The notes under the pieces were generated by a model. The model saw only the letters and a list, made by a program, of their open reading frames with translations, ran no database searches and was not told the origin of the DNA. Shown here piece by piece: positions 25,530 through 32,784 of a stretch of 32,784 nt of DNA. Position 1 is the first letter of the stretch; each line of letters begins with the position of its first letter. A program made the translations under genes and the position numbers. The DNA is from Deltaproteobacteria bacterium (GTDB taxonomy: Bacteria; Myxococcota; Polyangia; Haliangiales; Haliangiaceae): the NCBI GenBank assembly GCA_018262455.1, contig JAGSPR010000043.1:1-32784 (forward strand). Reading direction: 5' to 3'.

Positions 25530-28500
25530 TCACACGCGGATGTGCGAGGCCGACCTCCGGCCGCCCCAGTCCTCGAGCCGGCCGCGCACGACGAGCACCT
25601 CCTCGGTGACGCTCGACCACAGGAGGTCGAGGACGCGGTTCAGATCGCTGACCGAGGTCGCGGGCTCGCGCTCGATCACGCGGGCGCAGACGCCGAGGTC
25701 ACCGACCACGACGAAGCCGATGCGATCGGCGGCGCGCTCGGTCGCGGCGAGCCAGTTGAGCGCGGAGGTCATCGGGTGGGCCGAGCGCTCGCGCAGCCGG
25801 GCGCCGATCGTGCGGACCTGATCGAGCTCGAGCGGATGCAACGAAGTCGTCAGCCAGCGCGCTGCGTGGCTCGTGCCGTCGCCGGTCAACGCTGCCGCGA
25901 GCTCGACGATCTGCGCGAGCTCGCCGGGGCGTGGACACAGCAGGCGCGCGATCCGGTCATTGCGGAGGTCGGCGAGCTGGCGCGCCAGTACGAACGCGAG
26001 CTCCTGCTCGTCGGTGACGGTGTCGAGCGCTGGTCCGACGATGAGGATCGGCGCGAGCACCCCGTCCCGCACGCGCATCGCGACGTTCGAGGCGGTGGCC
26101 TGCCGGGGATCGAAGTAGACCGGCGGGCGCGGGATGCCGAACGCGCTCACGACCTGCGCGAGCACGCCGCCGACCGCGATCGACAACGGGTGCTCGCGGG
26201 CGGGCAACGCCGGCGGTGGCCGCATCCGCGCCCGCTCGGCTGCGAACGCGGGAGCGACCAGCGCGAACAGCGCCGAGAGCTGGAGATCGACGTCGATGCG
26301 CGCGAGGGCGAGCCAGTCCTCGTTGGTGAGCGTGGTCATGCTCCGCTGCCGGGCTCGCAACGTCTCGACGATGTCGCCGTCGGAGATCTCCTCGATCTTG
26401 TCCTCGAGCTTGTCCTCGGTCGCCGGGGTGCCGAGCAAAGCCACGGCCTCGTGGCAGGCGCGCGCCTTTTCGGGCTGCCGGGTCCGCAGGTACAGCGTGC
26501 GCAAGGCCTCGTAGGAGGAGGCGCGCCGCTTGTTCGTGCGCAGCACGGCTTGATGCTGGACGATCGCGCTGAGGTCGTGCTTGGGGTCGGCCTCGAGGTA
26601 GAGATCGGCGAGCCGCTCGCGGCGCTCGGCGTTGTCCCCGTCGAGCGACAGCGCGACCTCGAGCGCGACCACGGCGTCGTCAGTGCGGCCGAGCTGGAGC
26701 GAGAGCTCGCCGAGCCGGTCCCACAGCCGCAGCCGTTCGCTGGGGCGGCCCTCCTTGCTGCGCATGTGTTCGAGCCGGCGGTAGTAGAACCCCACGAGCG
26801 CGTCCCGGTCCGTTGCGACGCCCAGCATCGCCTCGAGCTCGTCGGCCGCGGTGAACGCCATCGGATCGTCCTCGATCGCCTGATCGAGCAGCGTCGTCGC
26901 ACGATCGGCGTCGTCGATCTCATCGCGCAAGATCATCGCGGCGGTGTGGCGGTAGCGCGCGCGGACCTTGGGTTCCTTCTCGGTATCGATCAGTCGCTGC
27001 AGCAGATCGAGGCTGTAGCTCCAGTCGCCATCGTCGGCGACGAGGCTGAGCGACTTCGTGAGCAGGAGGTGATCGGTGGGCCGGTGGGCGAGCGCCTCGC
27101 GGTACATCTCGCGAGCGGTCGCCCGATCGCCGCGTTCGGCGTAGCGGTCACCGAGCGCCGCGAACCGCGATGCCTTCTCGCCAGCGGGGGCGCTGTTGGC
27201 GAGCGACAGCTGGTCGGCCAGCAGCGCGTCGGGATCGGACGTATCGAGCTCCGCGCGCAGCAGCAGCGCCGGGCGGTGATCGGGCGCGAGCGCGAGCGTG
27301 ATCGCGGCGTGCTTCTCGGCGATCGCGTCGTCTCCCATCTGGTGCGCGCAGCGCGCGACCCGGTAATGCAGGTCGATGCTGTCCAGGTCCGGCTGCAGCC
27401 CTTCGCTCTCGTCGAGCAGGTCCTCGAGCAACGGCCGTGCCCGCGCCCATTCCTGGTTGTCGAACAGCAGGTCCGCGAGCTCGCGGCGGGCCGCGGGATC
27501 CGTGGGACCGAGGGCCACCGCGCGCGCGAGCGTGTTGCGCGCCGATGTCCCCTCGCCGAGCTCCACCGCGACCTTGGACCGCTGGATCAGGTAGCCACGG
27601 AGCCGTTCGGGATCATCGGTGGTGCGGCACAGCTCGTCGAGGATCGGCGCGAGCTCGACGAGCGAACCGGTGTCCCAGCACAGCTCGACCAGCGCCACGC
27701 CGGCGCGGTGGTTCGTCGGATCGGCCACGCGCGCCTCGCGGTAGAGCGCCTTGGCCTCCTCGAATTCGCCGAGCGCGATCCGATAGTCCGCGGCATCGGC
27801 CAGCCAGCGCGAGCGCTCGGCGACCAGCGCCGGCCGCGCCGCGGCCTTGACCAGCAGCGCGATCGCTGCCCCGAGCTCGCCGCGATCGCGCAGCAGCACC
27901 GCGAGCCCGTCGATCGCCGGGACGAGATCGGGATTGTCCTTGCGGGCGCGTTCGAACAGCTGCTGCGCCCGGTCCCAGTTGTGCTTGCACGCGATCTCGG
28001 CGGCCCGGCACAACGCCTTCGCGCGCGGGACCGGCTCTGCCAACGCCCCGCCCAGGCGCTCGAGGGCGATCAGGACCTCTTCTTCAGGCAGCCCGACCCG
28101 GACCGCGAGCCGTGCCAGCGCTTCGAGGACCTCGGCCTGTCCCGGAGCGAGCCGGTCGGCCTCCTGATACGCGTCGAGCGCGGCGCTGTCGTCCTGCAGC
28201 TCGTGCTCGTTGACCTGCGCGATCTCGCGGTACAGCTCCGCCCGTTCGCGATCGCTTTCGAGGTGCACCGCGCGCCGGCCGAGCAGATCGATGAGGGACG
28301 GCCACTCCCCGGTGCTGCGATAGAACGTCTCGAGGGTCTCGTTCGCGTAACGGTCGGTCGGCTTGAGCAGCAGCACGCGCTCGAGGCAATCGGCGGCGTA
28401 GTAGACGCGGCCGACGCGCTGCCACGCCGTGGCCATCTCGGTCAGCCGGCGCGGGCTCTCGTCGTCGTTGATGTCGATGAGCGCGCTCATCGTGTCGAGC

Positions 28501-28871
28501 GGCAACTCGCTCCAGCGCTCGGTGATCCGCGCCAGCCGCAGCAACGGATCGAGATCCACGGCCACCGGCGCCGCGGAGAACGCGGCGATCCGCACGACGA
28601 ACGCGCGATCGGCATCCCCGCGGTGCTCGAGGTTCTCGGCGAGCTCGCGCAGGATCTGGGCCCGCTCGGCGCTCTCCTCCGTCGCCTCGGCGCGCGAGAG
28701 GTGGAGATCGACGACCCGGTACCCCTCGGTATCGAGGGACGCGTTCGCCTGGCGCGCGACACCTCGCTCGACCGCGGTCCGCAGCCGCGCGGGGTCGAGA
28801 TCGGGGAATTCCTCTTGCAGGGTGCGTGTCAGCACCTCCACCGAGAACACTGTGGTGGTTTGGCCCCGCAT
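25530..28871 (-). CDS. Large TPR-repeat protein with degenerate M48 peptidase-like C-terminus
   Basis: A 1113-residue soluble protein built mostly of tetratricopeptide-like helix pairs from about residue 50 to 830, recognisable by repeated A-x-x-x-Y-x-x-A and A-L-x-x-D/P signatures (e.g. AERAQILRELAENLEHRGDA, VYYAADCLERVLLLKPTDRY, ATAREMYREALAHRPTDHLL, TDDAVVALEVALSLDGDNAE). The C-terminal ~250 residues differ: PPVYFDPRQATASNVAMRV, APILIVGPAL and DEQELAFVLARQLADLRND mirror M48 metallopeptidases, but the HExxH position reads RQLAD (964-968), so it cannot bind zinc normally. A later ERAADRIG (from Glu1045) resembles the third-ligand ExxAD motif. It is probably a scaffold protein. ATG 28871 start; no signal peptide. 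The 307-base non-coding stretch upstream (28872-29178) holds the foldback element described separately. Confidence 0.85.
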   Translation of the reverse strand: MRGQTTTVFSVEVLTRTLQEEFPDLDPARLRTAVERGVARQANASLDTEGYRVVDLHLSRAEATEESAERAQILRELAENLEHRGDADRAFVVRIAAFSAAPVAVDLDPLLRLARITERWSELPLDTMSALIDINDDESPRRLTEMATAWQRVGRVYYAADCLERVLLLKPTDRYANETLETFYRSTGEWPSLIDLLGRRAVHLESDRERAELYREIAQVNEHELQDDSAALDAYQEADRLAPGQAEVLEALARLAVRVGLPEEEVLIALERLGGALAEPVPRAKALCRAAEIACKHNWDRAQQLFERARKDNPDLVPAIDGLAVLLRDRGELGAAIALLVKAAARPALVAERSRWLADAADYRIALGEFEEAKALYREARVADPTNHRAGVALVELCWDTGSLVELAPILDELCRTTDDPERLRGYLIQRSKVAVELGEGTSARNTLARAVALGPTDPAARRELADLLFDNQEWARARPLLEDLLDESEGLQPDLDSIDLHYRVARCAHQMGDDAIAEKHAAITLALAPDHRPALLLRAELDTSDPDALLADQLSLANSAPAGEKASRFAALGDRYAERGDRATAREMYREALAHRPTDHLLLTKSLSLVADDGDWSYSLDLLQRLIDTEKEPKVRARYRHTAAMILRDEIDDADRATTLLDQAIEDDPMAFTAADELEAMLGVATDRDALVGFYYRRLEHMRSKEGRPSERLRLWDRLGELSLQLGRTDDAVVALEVALSLDGDNAERRERLADLYLEADPKHDLSAIVQHQAVLRTNKRRASSYEALRTLYLRTRQPEKARACHEAVALLGTPATEDKLEDKIEEISDGDIVETLRARQRSMTTLTNEDWLALARIDVDLQLSALFALVAPAFAAERARMRPPPALPAREHPLSIAVGGVLAQVVSAFGIPRPPVYFDPRQATASNVAMRVRDGVLAPILIVGPALDTVTDEQELAFVLARQLADLRNDRIARLLCPRPGELAQIVELAAALTGDGTSHAARWLTTSLHPLELDQVRTIGARLRERSAHPMTSALNWLAATERAADRIGFVVVGDLGVCARVIEREPATSVSDLNRVLDLLWSSVTEEVLVVRGRLEDWGGRRSASHIRV

Positions 28872-28943
28872 GGTCGGTGGCAGGATCGCCGATTTTGCCC
28901 GGCCGCGGGAGTCATGGCTGCCGCGAATCGGCCGGTCTGAGTC

Positions 28944-29175
28944 AGAGCTTGCCCGGAAATTCGGGCCGCTGACGTGGGCTTCATCGTGGAGGTGATCGGC
29001 GACGGCGACGGCGACGTGTCACCTTGACGGCGTCGGCGACGGGGTGCGTCATCACGCCCGCGCTCCACGTCGCCGTCGAAGTCAGCGTGAAACGTCGCCG
29101 TCGCCGTCGCCGTCGCCGACCACGACCACGACCACGACCGACCGGGTCAACAACCCGAATTTCCGGGCAAGCTCT
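28944..29175. repeat. 232-bp foldback (long imperfect inverted repeat) element
   Basis: The outer arms 28944-28965 and 29154-29175 are perfect 22-base reverse complements. Within them, 28996-29016 (GGCGAC repeats) and 29099-29119 (GTCGCC repeats) are perfect 21-base reverse complements, 29025-29044 pairs with 29065-29084 (about 15 of 20), and the apex is GCGT-CATC-ACGC (29046-29057). All share nearly the same centre, so the whole element can fold into one giant hairpin. Simple GACCAC repeats lie at 29118-29135. The flanks share AGTC next to each end, a weak possible target duplication. It has no coding capacity of its own and lies directly after the stop of the zinc-ribbon gene, 73 bases before the TPR start. 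Confidence 0.85.
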
Positions 29176-29178
29176 AAG

Positions 29179-29913
29179 TCAGTCGCTGTTGGGGGGCGGG
29201 TCGAGGATCGTCATCTCGGCGTTGCCGTTCACGATCCGGCCCTGGAGCTCGTACGTGATCGTCTGACCGTCACAATCGAGATCGCCGACCGCTTGCGCGG
29301 TGAACGACTTGCCATCCGACTGATAACTGTAGCGGAACAGGTGCGGCTCGAACAGCTCGAAGTCGAGCGCCTGCCAGGCGGGCGTCGACCACGCCTCGGG
29401 GTGGATCCCGCACTTGTGCTTGCCGCCGTAGTTCTCCAGACAGCAGTCCGTGCTCGGGGTCAGCGGTGCCTCGTTCTTCGGGAACTCCCCGTTCGTGCTG
29501 TACGCCAGCTTCGCCGAGCGCTGGATCTTGGTCAGCTGGAGCGTCGCCTCGTTCGTCCTGGCCTTCCTCGAGTAATCGAGAAACGACGGGATCGCGACCG
29601 CCGCCAGGATCCCGAGCACGGTGATCGCGGTGCTGATGATCGAGATGATGAGGCCGGCGAGCGCCAGACCCTTGCCCGAGACCGCGCCGTTGGACCGCTT
29701 GCACTCGTTGTAGCCGATCACCGACAGGATCAGGCCGAGCAGGCCGCACACGAACGAGCAGACGAACCCCGCGATCGCCATGCCCGAGGTCCGCGTGGCC
29801 TGCGGCGGCATCGGCATCGCCGGCCGCACACCTCCGAGTTGCAGGCTGGTCCCGCACACCGAGCAGAACGGCGCGCCGTCAGGGGAGGTACCGCCGCACT
29901 TGGAACAGTTCAT
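29179..29913 (-). CDS. Zinc-ribbon, DUF4190-like membrane protein with pilin-like segment
   Basis: A 244-residue modular protein. Residues 3-21 are a zinc ribbon (CSKCGG...CSVCG). Residues ~45-105 contain two membrane helices with DUF4190-type text (AIAGFVCSFVCGLLGLILSV and GLALAGLIISIISTAITVLG). This runs directly into ILAAVAIPSFLDYSRKARTN, the hallmark of type IV pilins/pseudopilins, and a soluble pilin-like tail with six Cys-bearing positions (DCCLENYGGKHKC, DLDCDG). Because the pilin-like helix is internal, it cannot be processed by a prepilin peptidase in the ordinary way. ATG 29913 has AGGAG about eight bases upstream. Cytoplasmic zinc ribbon and exported tail are predicted. Function unknown, perhaps a membrane-anchored sensor. 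Confidence 0.88.
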   Translation of the reverse strand: MNCSKCGGTSPDGAPFCSVCGTSLQLGGVRPAMPMPPQATRTSGMAIAGFVCSFVCGLLGLILSVIGYNECKRSNGAVSGKGLALAGLIISIISTAITVLGILAAVAIPSFLDYSRKARTNEATLQLTKIQRSAKLAYSTNGEFPKNEAPLTPSTDCCLENYGGKHKCGIHPEAWSTPAWQALDFELFEPHLFRYSYQSDGKSFTAQAVGDLDCDGQTITYELQGRIVNGNAEMTILDPPPNSD

Positions 29914-29986
29914 CGCGCCACTCCTGGTAACCCCGGGCATCGTCGCTCGCGAGCCGACGCGGGGTCAATGGACGACGACAGGCCGC

Positions 29987-31672
29987 TCAGGGCCGGCCCG
30001 ACTTGGCGGCGAGGTCGAACAGCATGCGCGAGGCCTGCTGCTGGTAGAACTCCATCGAGCCCTTCCGCGCCTTGCTGAACTGCTCGAGATCGCGCTTGGC
30101 CTGGTCGTAGAGGCGCTTGCGGAAGTAGGCCTGGCCGCGCCCGAACCGCGCCATTGGGTCGTCCGGCCGGAGCTCGAGCGCCTTGCCGAACGCCTCGATC
30201 GCCTGGTCGTCGAGTCGCTTGTCACTGTAGGACGATCCGAGCTCGAGCCAGATGCGGCCCTTGTCCTGAGCGTCGATGACCACGAGCGTCGCTTGCTGCA
30301 CGATCTTGATCGCCTGATCGGTGTAGTCCCACTTGCGGTAGAGCTCGGCGAGCGCGATCCACGGTGACGCGTCGCCGGGCCAGTACTTGAGGGCCAAGGA
30401 CAGCTCCTCGGCGGCCTGCTTCGACTTGCCCATGTAGCGGAGGACGCTGCCGGTCAGGTAGTGCGCGCGCCACAGGTCGTTGTCGAGCTTGAGCGCTTGT
30501 TGCAGCTCTTGCAGGGGCTTCTCGAAGTCCACCGCTTCGAGATCGACGACCACCTCCTCGACCTTGCGAAGCGTCTTGCTCGCCAGCGCCTCCCTCGCGT
30601 CCTGGATCGCCTTCTCGTACAGCATCTGGCCGTGCGTCAGCCGATAGATCGCGATGCCGGGCTCGATCGCCACCGCGGTGGCGGCAGCGTCGACGGCCTT
30701 CTTCCAGTCCCGACGCTGCGCGTGGGTGGCCGCCAGGCCGTACCAGGCAACATGGTTGTCGTGCCAGCGGTCCACCGCCTGCTGGTAGCGCTGCAACGCG
30801 AGGTCGTACTGCTTGGTGCCGAAGGCGCGGGTGCCTTCGTTGGCAGCGGCCTCGGAGTCGGTCTTCACGCTGTGGCGGACCTTGGACGGCAGGCGCGTCG
30901 CGATCGGGGGAAGCGGCAAGATGACGGACGGCTGGGTCGCCGCGATCGCCGCGATCGCCGTCGGGGGATCTGGCTCACCCGGCGTCTGCCAGTGCTGGGT
31001 GACGTTCTTCATCCGGTGGTAGACGAGCAAGCCATCGCTGTTGCGCTCGCTGTGCGGCGACGCCAGCTTCCACGAACCCGTGACCTCGACCTGATCGCCG
31101 ATCTTGTACGGTGGGCAGACGAGCTTGGCCGGATCCTTCTCGTCAGGTTCGCAGCGATCGGGCGCCCTGCGTTCCGGCTTCTTGAGCCGGTCGAGCTCGA
31201 GCTTGTTGTACAGCCGCGGCACATCGACGACCCACATGCTCCGGTCGGGCGACATCGTCGGGGTGTCACCGAGGTAGAACTTCGCGCGCTCGCACAGGGT
31301 GGGGTCCCGGTCGATCATCGCCCGCACGGCCTTGTCGGTCATGCCGGGTTTGCGGAGCGCGGTCGCGCAATCGTAGGTCCACGTGATGAAGCCTTTGACC
31401 GTCACTTCACTGTCGAGCAGCTTCTTGCCTTTGACCCGGAGCTCCTTCACGGAGTGCGAGCCATCCGGGTCCGGCGGCGCCAGATCGAACGCCGGGATCG
31501 CGGGCAGGTCGAGCTTGAGGTCGGTCCTGATGCGGACCGCCATCACCGGGCCGGCGAGGGTGGCGTCGACGAGCGGGTCGGACGGGTCTTTGGGATCCGG
31601 GCCGGCCTGGGCGGCCCCGCAGCCAGCCAGGATCTGGAACACCATCGCGGGGGCCCACCAAGCTTGCGCCAT
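29987..31672 (-). CDS. TPR-repeat lipoprotein with N-terminal beta domain
   Basis: A 561-residue protein. The N-terminus MAQAWWAPAMVFQILAGC shows a lipobox (LAGC, Cys18), though its n-region lacks basic residues, so secretion is probable but not certain. Residues ~70-235 look beta-rich and carry paired cysteines (TYDCATAL, TLCERAKF, DRCEPDEK, KLVCPPYK) and an OB-like pattern (VTVKGFITWTYD, GDQVEVTGSWKL). From ~285 to the end are several TPR-like units (ANEGTRAFGTKQYDLALQRY, AEELSLALKYWPGDASPWIA, AIEAFGKALELRPDDPMARF). Such proteins usually serve as periplasmic scaffolds in envelope machinery. No closer assignment is possible. Confidence 0.85.
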   Translation of the reverse strand: MAQAWWAPAMVFQILAGCGAAQAGPDPKDPSDPLVDATLAGPVMAVRIRTDLKLDLPAIPAFDLAPPDPDGSHSVKELRVKGKKLLDSEVTVKGFITWTYDCATALRKPGMTDKAVRAMIDRDPTLCERAKFYLGDTPTMSPDRSMWVVDVPRLYNKLELDRLKKPERRAPDRCEPDEKDPAKLVCPPYKIGDQVEVTGSWKLASPHSERNSDGLLVYHRMKNVTQHWQTPGEPDPPTAIAAIAATQPSVILPLPPIATRLPSKVRHSVKTDSEAAANEGTRAFGTKQYDLALQRYQQAVDRWHDNHVAWYGLAATHAQRRDWKKAVDAAATAVAIEPGIAIYRLTHGQMLYEKAIQDAREALASKTLRKVEEVVVDLEAVDFEKPLQELQQALKLDNDLWRAHYLTGSVLRYMGKSKQAAEELSLALKYWPGDASPWIALAELYRKWDYTDQAIKIVQQATLVVIDAQDKGRIWLELGSSYSDKRLDDQAIEAFGKALELRPDDPMARFGRGQAYFRKRLYDQAKRDLEQFSKARKGSMEFYQQQASRMLFDLAAKSGRP

Positions 31673-31779
31673 CGCCGAAGCATCCGCCGAACCCCGACGC
31701 GGATCCAGCGCAACACGCGCGCTCGCGCCGGGGCTCGCTAAGGCGTCACGCGGTCACCACGCACAGGGATCGGTGCCTC

Positions 31780-32784
31780 TCACTTCGCGATCTCGAGCAC
31801 CGAATACGCGGCCTGGTTCTGCGTCCTCGCCTCCGCCCCGGTGCCGAGCGCACGATCGTCGTCGTACACGACCAGGAGGTGGGTCGGGTCGAGCACGGTG
31901 ATTCCCTCGGGCTTGTGCGAGAATACCAGCGGCGCGCGCGCGGCGTCTCGGACGAGCGACGGCTCGCGGTGGGTCCGGAGCGCGTCGACGGGCATGGTCC
32001 AGAGGAATCCGCCGAGGCCCTCGAGTTGAACCGAGTCCTCGAAGCTCGTCGTCATCCACAGCCGGTCGCTGGCCGGATCGTAGCCCACGTCGGACAGCCC
32101 GACGCCCTGGTGGCCCGCGACCTCGGCCGAGGTCGCCAGGTCGTGCTCGTAGACGAGCTCGAACGAGTCGCCGAGCGTGACGCTGCCGTTGGCGATCGCG
32201 TACGAGGTCGAGATCATCTTGAACGTGAACTCCGCGGTCTCCTTGGTCTCGCCGATCTGGCGGACGCCGAAGATCAGCTGATCGTCGACCGCCGCGATCC
32301 CCTCGAGCTTGAAGTACGCCGGTCCCGTGGGAAACTTCGGTGACGCGAGCGCGGCCTGGATGCCTGCCCGCAGATCGAGGCTGCTCGTCGCGCCGGCAGT
32401 GGCTGCCACGATCGCCGCCTGATCGGGGTGTCCCGCCGGCCACGTGACGAGCATGTTGAACAGCGCCTCGGGTCGGTCGAACGCGGTCACCGCGAGCACG
32501 GTCCGGTCGGGGGTCAGCGTGATGCCTTCGAGCTTGCTCGCACCCGAGAGGATCGGCGACTCGAAGTACGCCGGCGTCGCGGTCGGAAGCTTGTCCGCAG
32601 CGTACGTCATCGCGAACACGGGCGCCTTGAGAGGAACCTCCTTGTCGCTGACGACCACGATGTCGTGGCCATCGAGGATCACGCCGGAGGGCTCGCAGGA
32701 GCCGGGGCGGCCTTGCGTGTCCAGCAGCTCGGGCGCGAAGCACGTGAACAGGCCGTGCTCGGTGGCTTGCGCCGAGACCAGCGG
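31780..32784 (-). CDS. Beta-propeller/esterase-like protein, 5' end outside the window
   Basis: At least 334 residues; the frame is open to the window's right edge, so the N-terminus (and any signal peptide) lies outside. Recurring blade-like motifs, L/PEGI-T/A-V/L followed by a strand and D/G-rich turn, occur at least three times (KLEGITLTPDRTVLAVTAFD, KLEGIAAVDDQLIFGVRQIG, KPEGITVLDPTHLLVVYDDD), with VGYDPASDRLWMTTSF between. This suggests a phytase/esterase-like six-blade beta-propeller of unknown substrate. Cysteines occur only in the upstream part (TCFAPEL, GSCEPSG). GTG 32682 is an internal potential start, but the upstream frame reads naturally. Confidence 0.75.
   Translation of the reverse strand, partial: PLVSAQATEHGLFTCFAPELLDTQGRPGSCEPSGVILDGHDIVVVSDKEVPLKAPVFAMTYAADKLPTATPAYFESPILSGASKLEGITLTPDRTVLAVTAFDRPEALFNMLVTWPAGHPDQAAIVAATAGATSSLDLRAGIQAALASPKFPTGPAYFKLEGIAAVDDQLIFGVRQIGETKETAEFTFKMISTSYAIANGSVTLGDSFELVYEHDLATSAEVAGHQGVGLSDVGYDPASDRLWMTTSFEDSVQLEGLGGFLWTMPVDALRTHREPSLVRDAARAPLVFSHKPEGITVLDPTHLLVVYDDDRALGTGAEARTQNQAAYSVLEIAK

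Noticed and set aside
25527..28940. A 1137-residue plus-strand open frame mirroring the TPR gene
   Set aside because: It is Arg/Glu/Gly-rich with no domain text, and the minus strand gives regular TPR repeats. High GC makes antisense frames stay open.
29094..29135. GTCGCC/GACCAC repeats as a possible CRISPR or coding repeat
   Set aside because: Units are only six bases, without spacers, and form part of the foldback arms.

Overview
This is a dense, very GC-rich bacterial window with strong G/C third-position bias. It carries several predicted lipoproteins (lipobox ending in Cys), a eukaryote-like (pseudo)kinase, large TPR proteins and a multihaem cytochrome. That mix suggests a myxobacterium-type organism (Myxococcota, perhaps the Haliangium/Kofleriaceae side). 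This is an inference from gene style; no rRNA or other marker gene is present. I see no tRNA, rRNA, CRISPR array, prophage or complete insertion sequence.

Layout. 1-708: a split YeeE/YedE-type sulfur-compound transporter pair. 770-3228: a short-chain dehydrogenase overlapping an octahaem cytochrome c lipoprotein. 3231-3845: an unknown protein. 3915-5441: an NCS1 nucleobase transporter. 5505-6446: a pseudokinase. 6454-8476 (minus): a Rieske protein and methylmalonate/malonate-semialdehyde dehydrogenase. 8521-11531: a possible HPF-like protein, an HtrA protease and an Hsp20 chaperone. 11703-15131: a tight operon of PreA-like dihydropyrimidine dehydrogenase, beta-ureidopropionase and dihydropyrimidinase. 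15135-17162 (minus): a Uma2 nuclease-family protein and a beta-alanine:pyruvate-type aminotransferase. 17313-19681: a fatty-acid desaturase and a glycine-rich lipoprotein. 19700-22855 (minus): an exported protein, a flavin monooxygenase and a membrane/coiled-coil protein. 23065-24452: two hypothetical genes with frame disturbances. 24455-32784 (minus): an MBL-fold lipoprotein, a 1113-residue TPR protein with a degenerate M48-like tail, a zinc-ribbon/pilin-like protein, a TPR lipoprotein and a truncated beta-propeller-like protein.

The clearest joint function is reductive pyrimidine catabolism. The NCS1 transporter would import uracil/thymine or a hydantoin-like base. The 11.7-15.1 kb operon would take it through the dihydro form and N-carbamoyl-beta-alanine to beta-alanine. 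The aminotransferase gives malonate semialdehyde and the MmsA-type dehydrogenase gives acetyl-CoA. The operon order differs from reaction order, the transporter, MmsA and aminotransferase lie outside it, and the reductase lacks the usual Fe-S tail with no PreT partner in view.

The most unusual non-coding structures are a 232-bp foldback element (28944-29175), a 100-bp palindromic REP-like element (25427-25526), and a cluster of hairpins (22010-22097).
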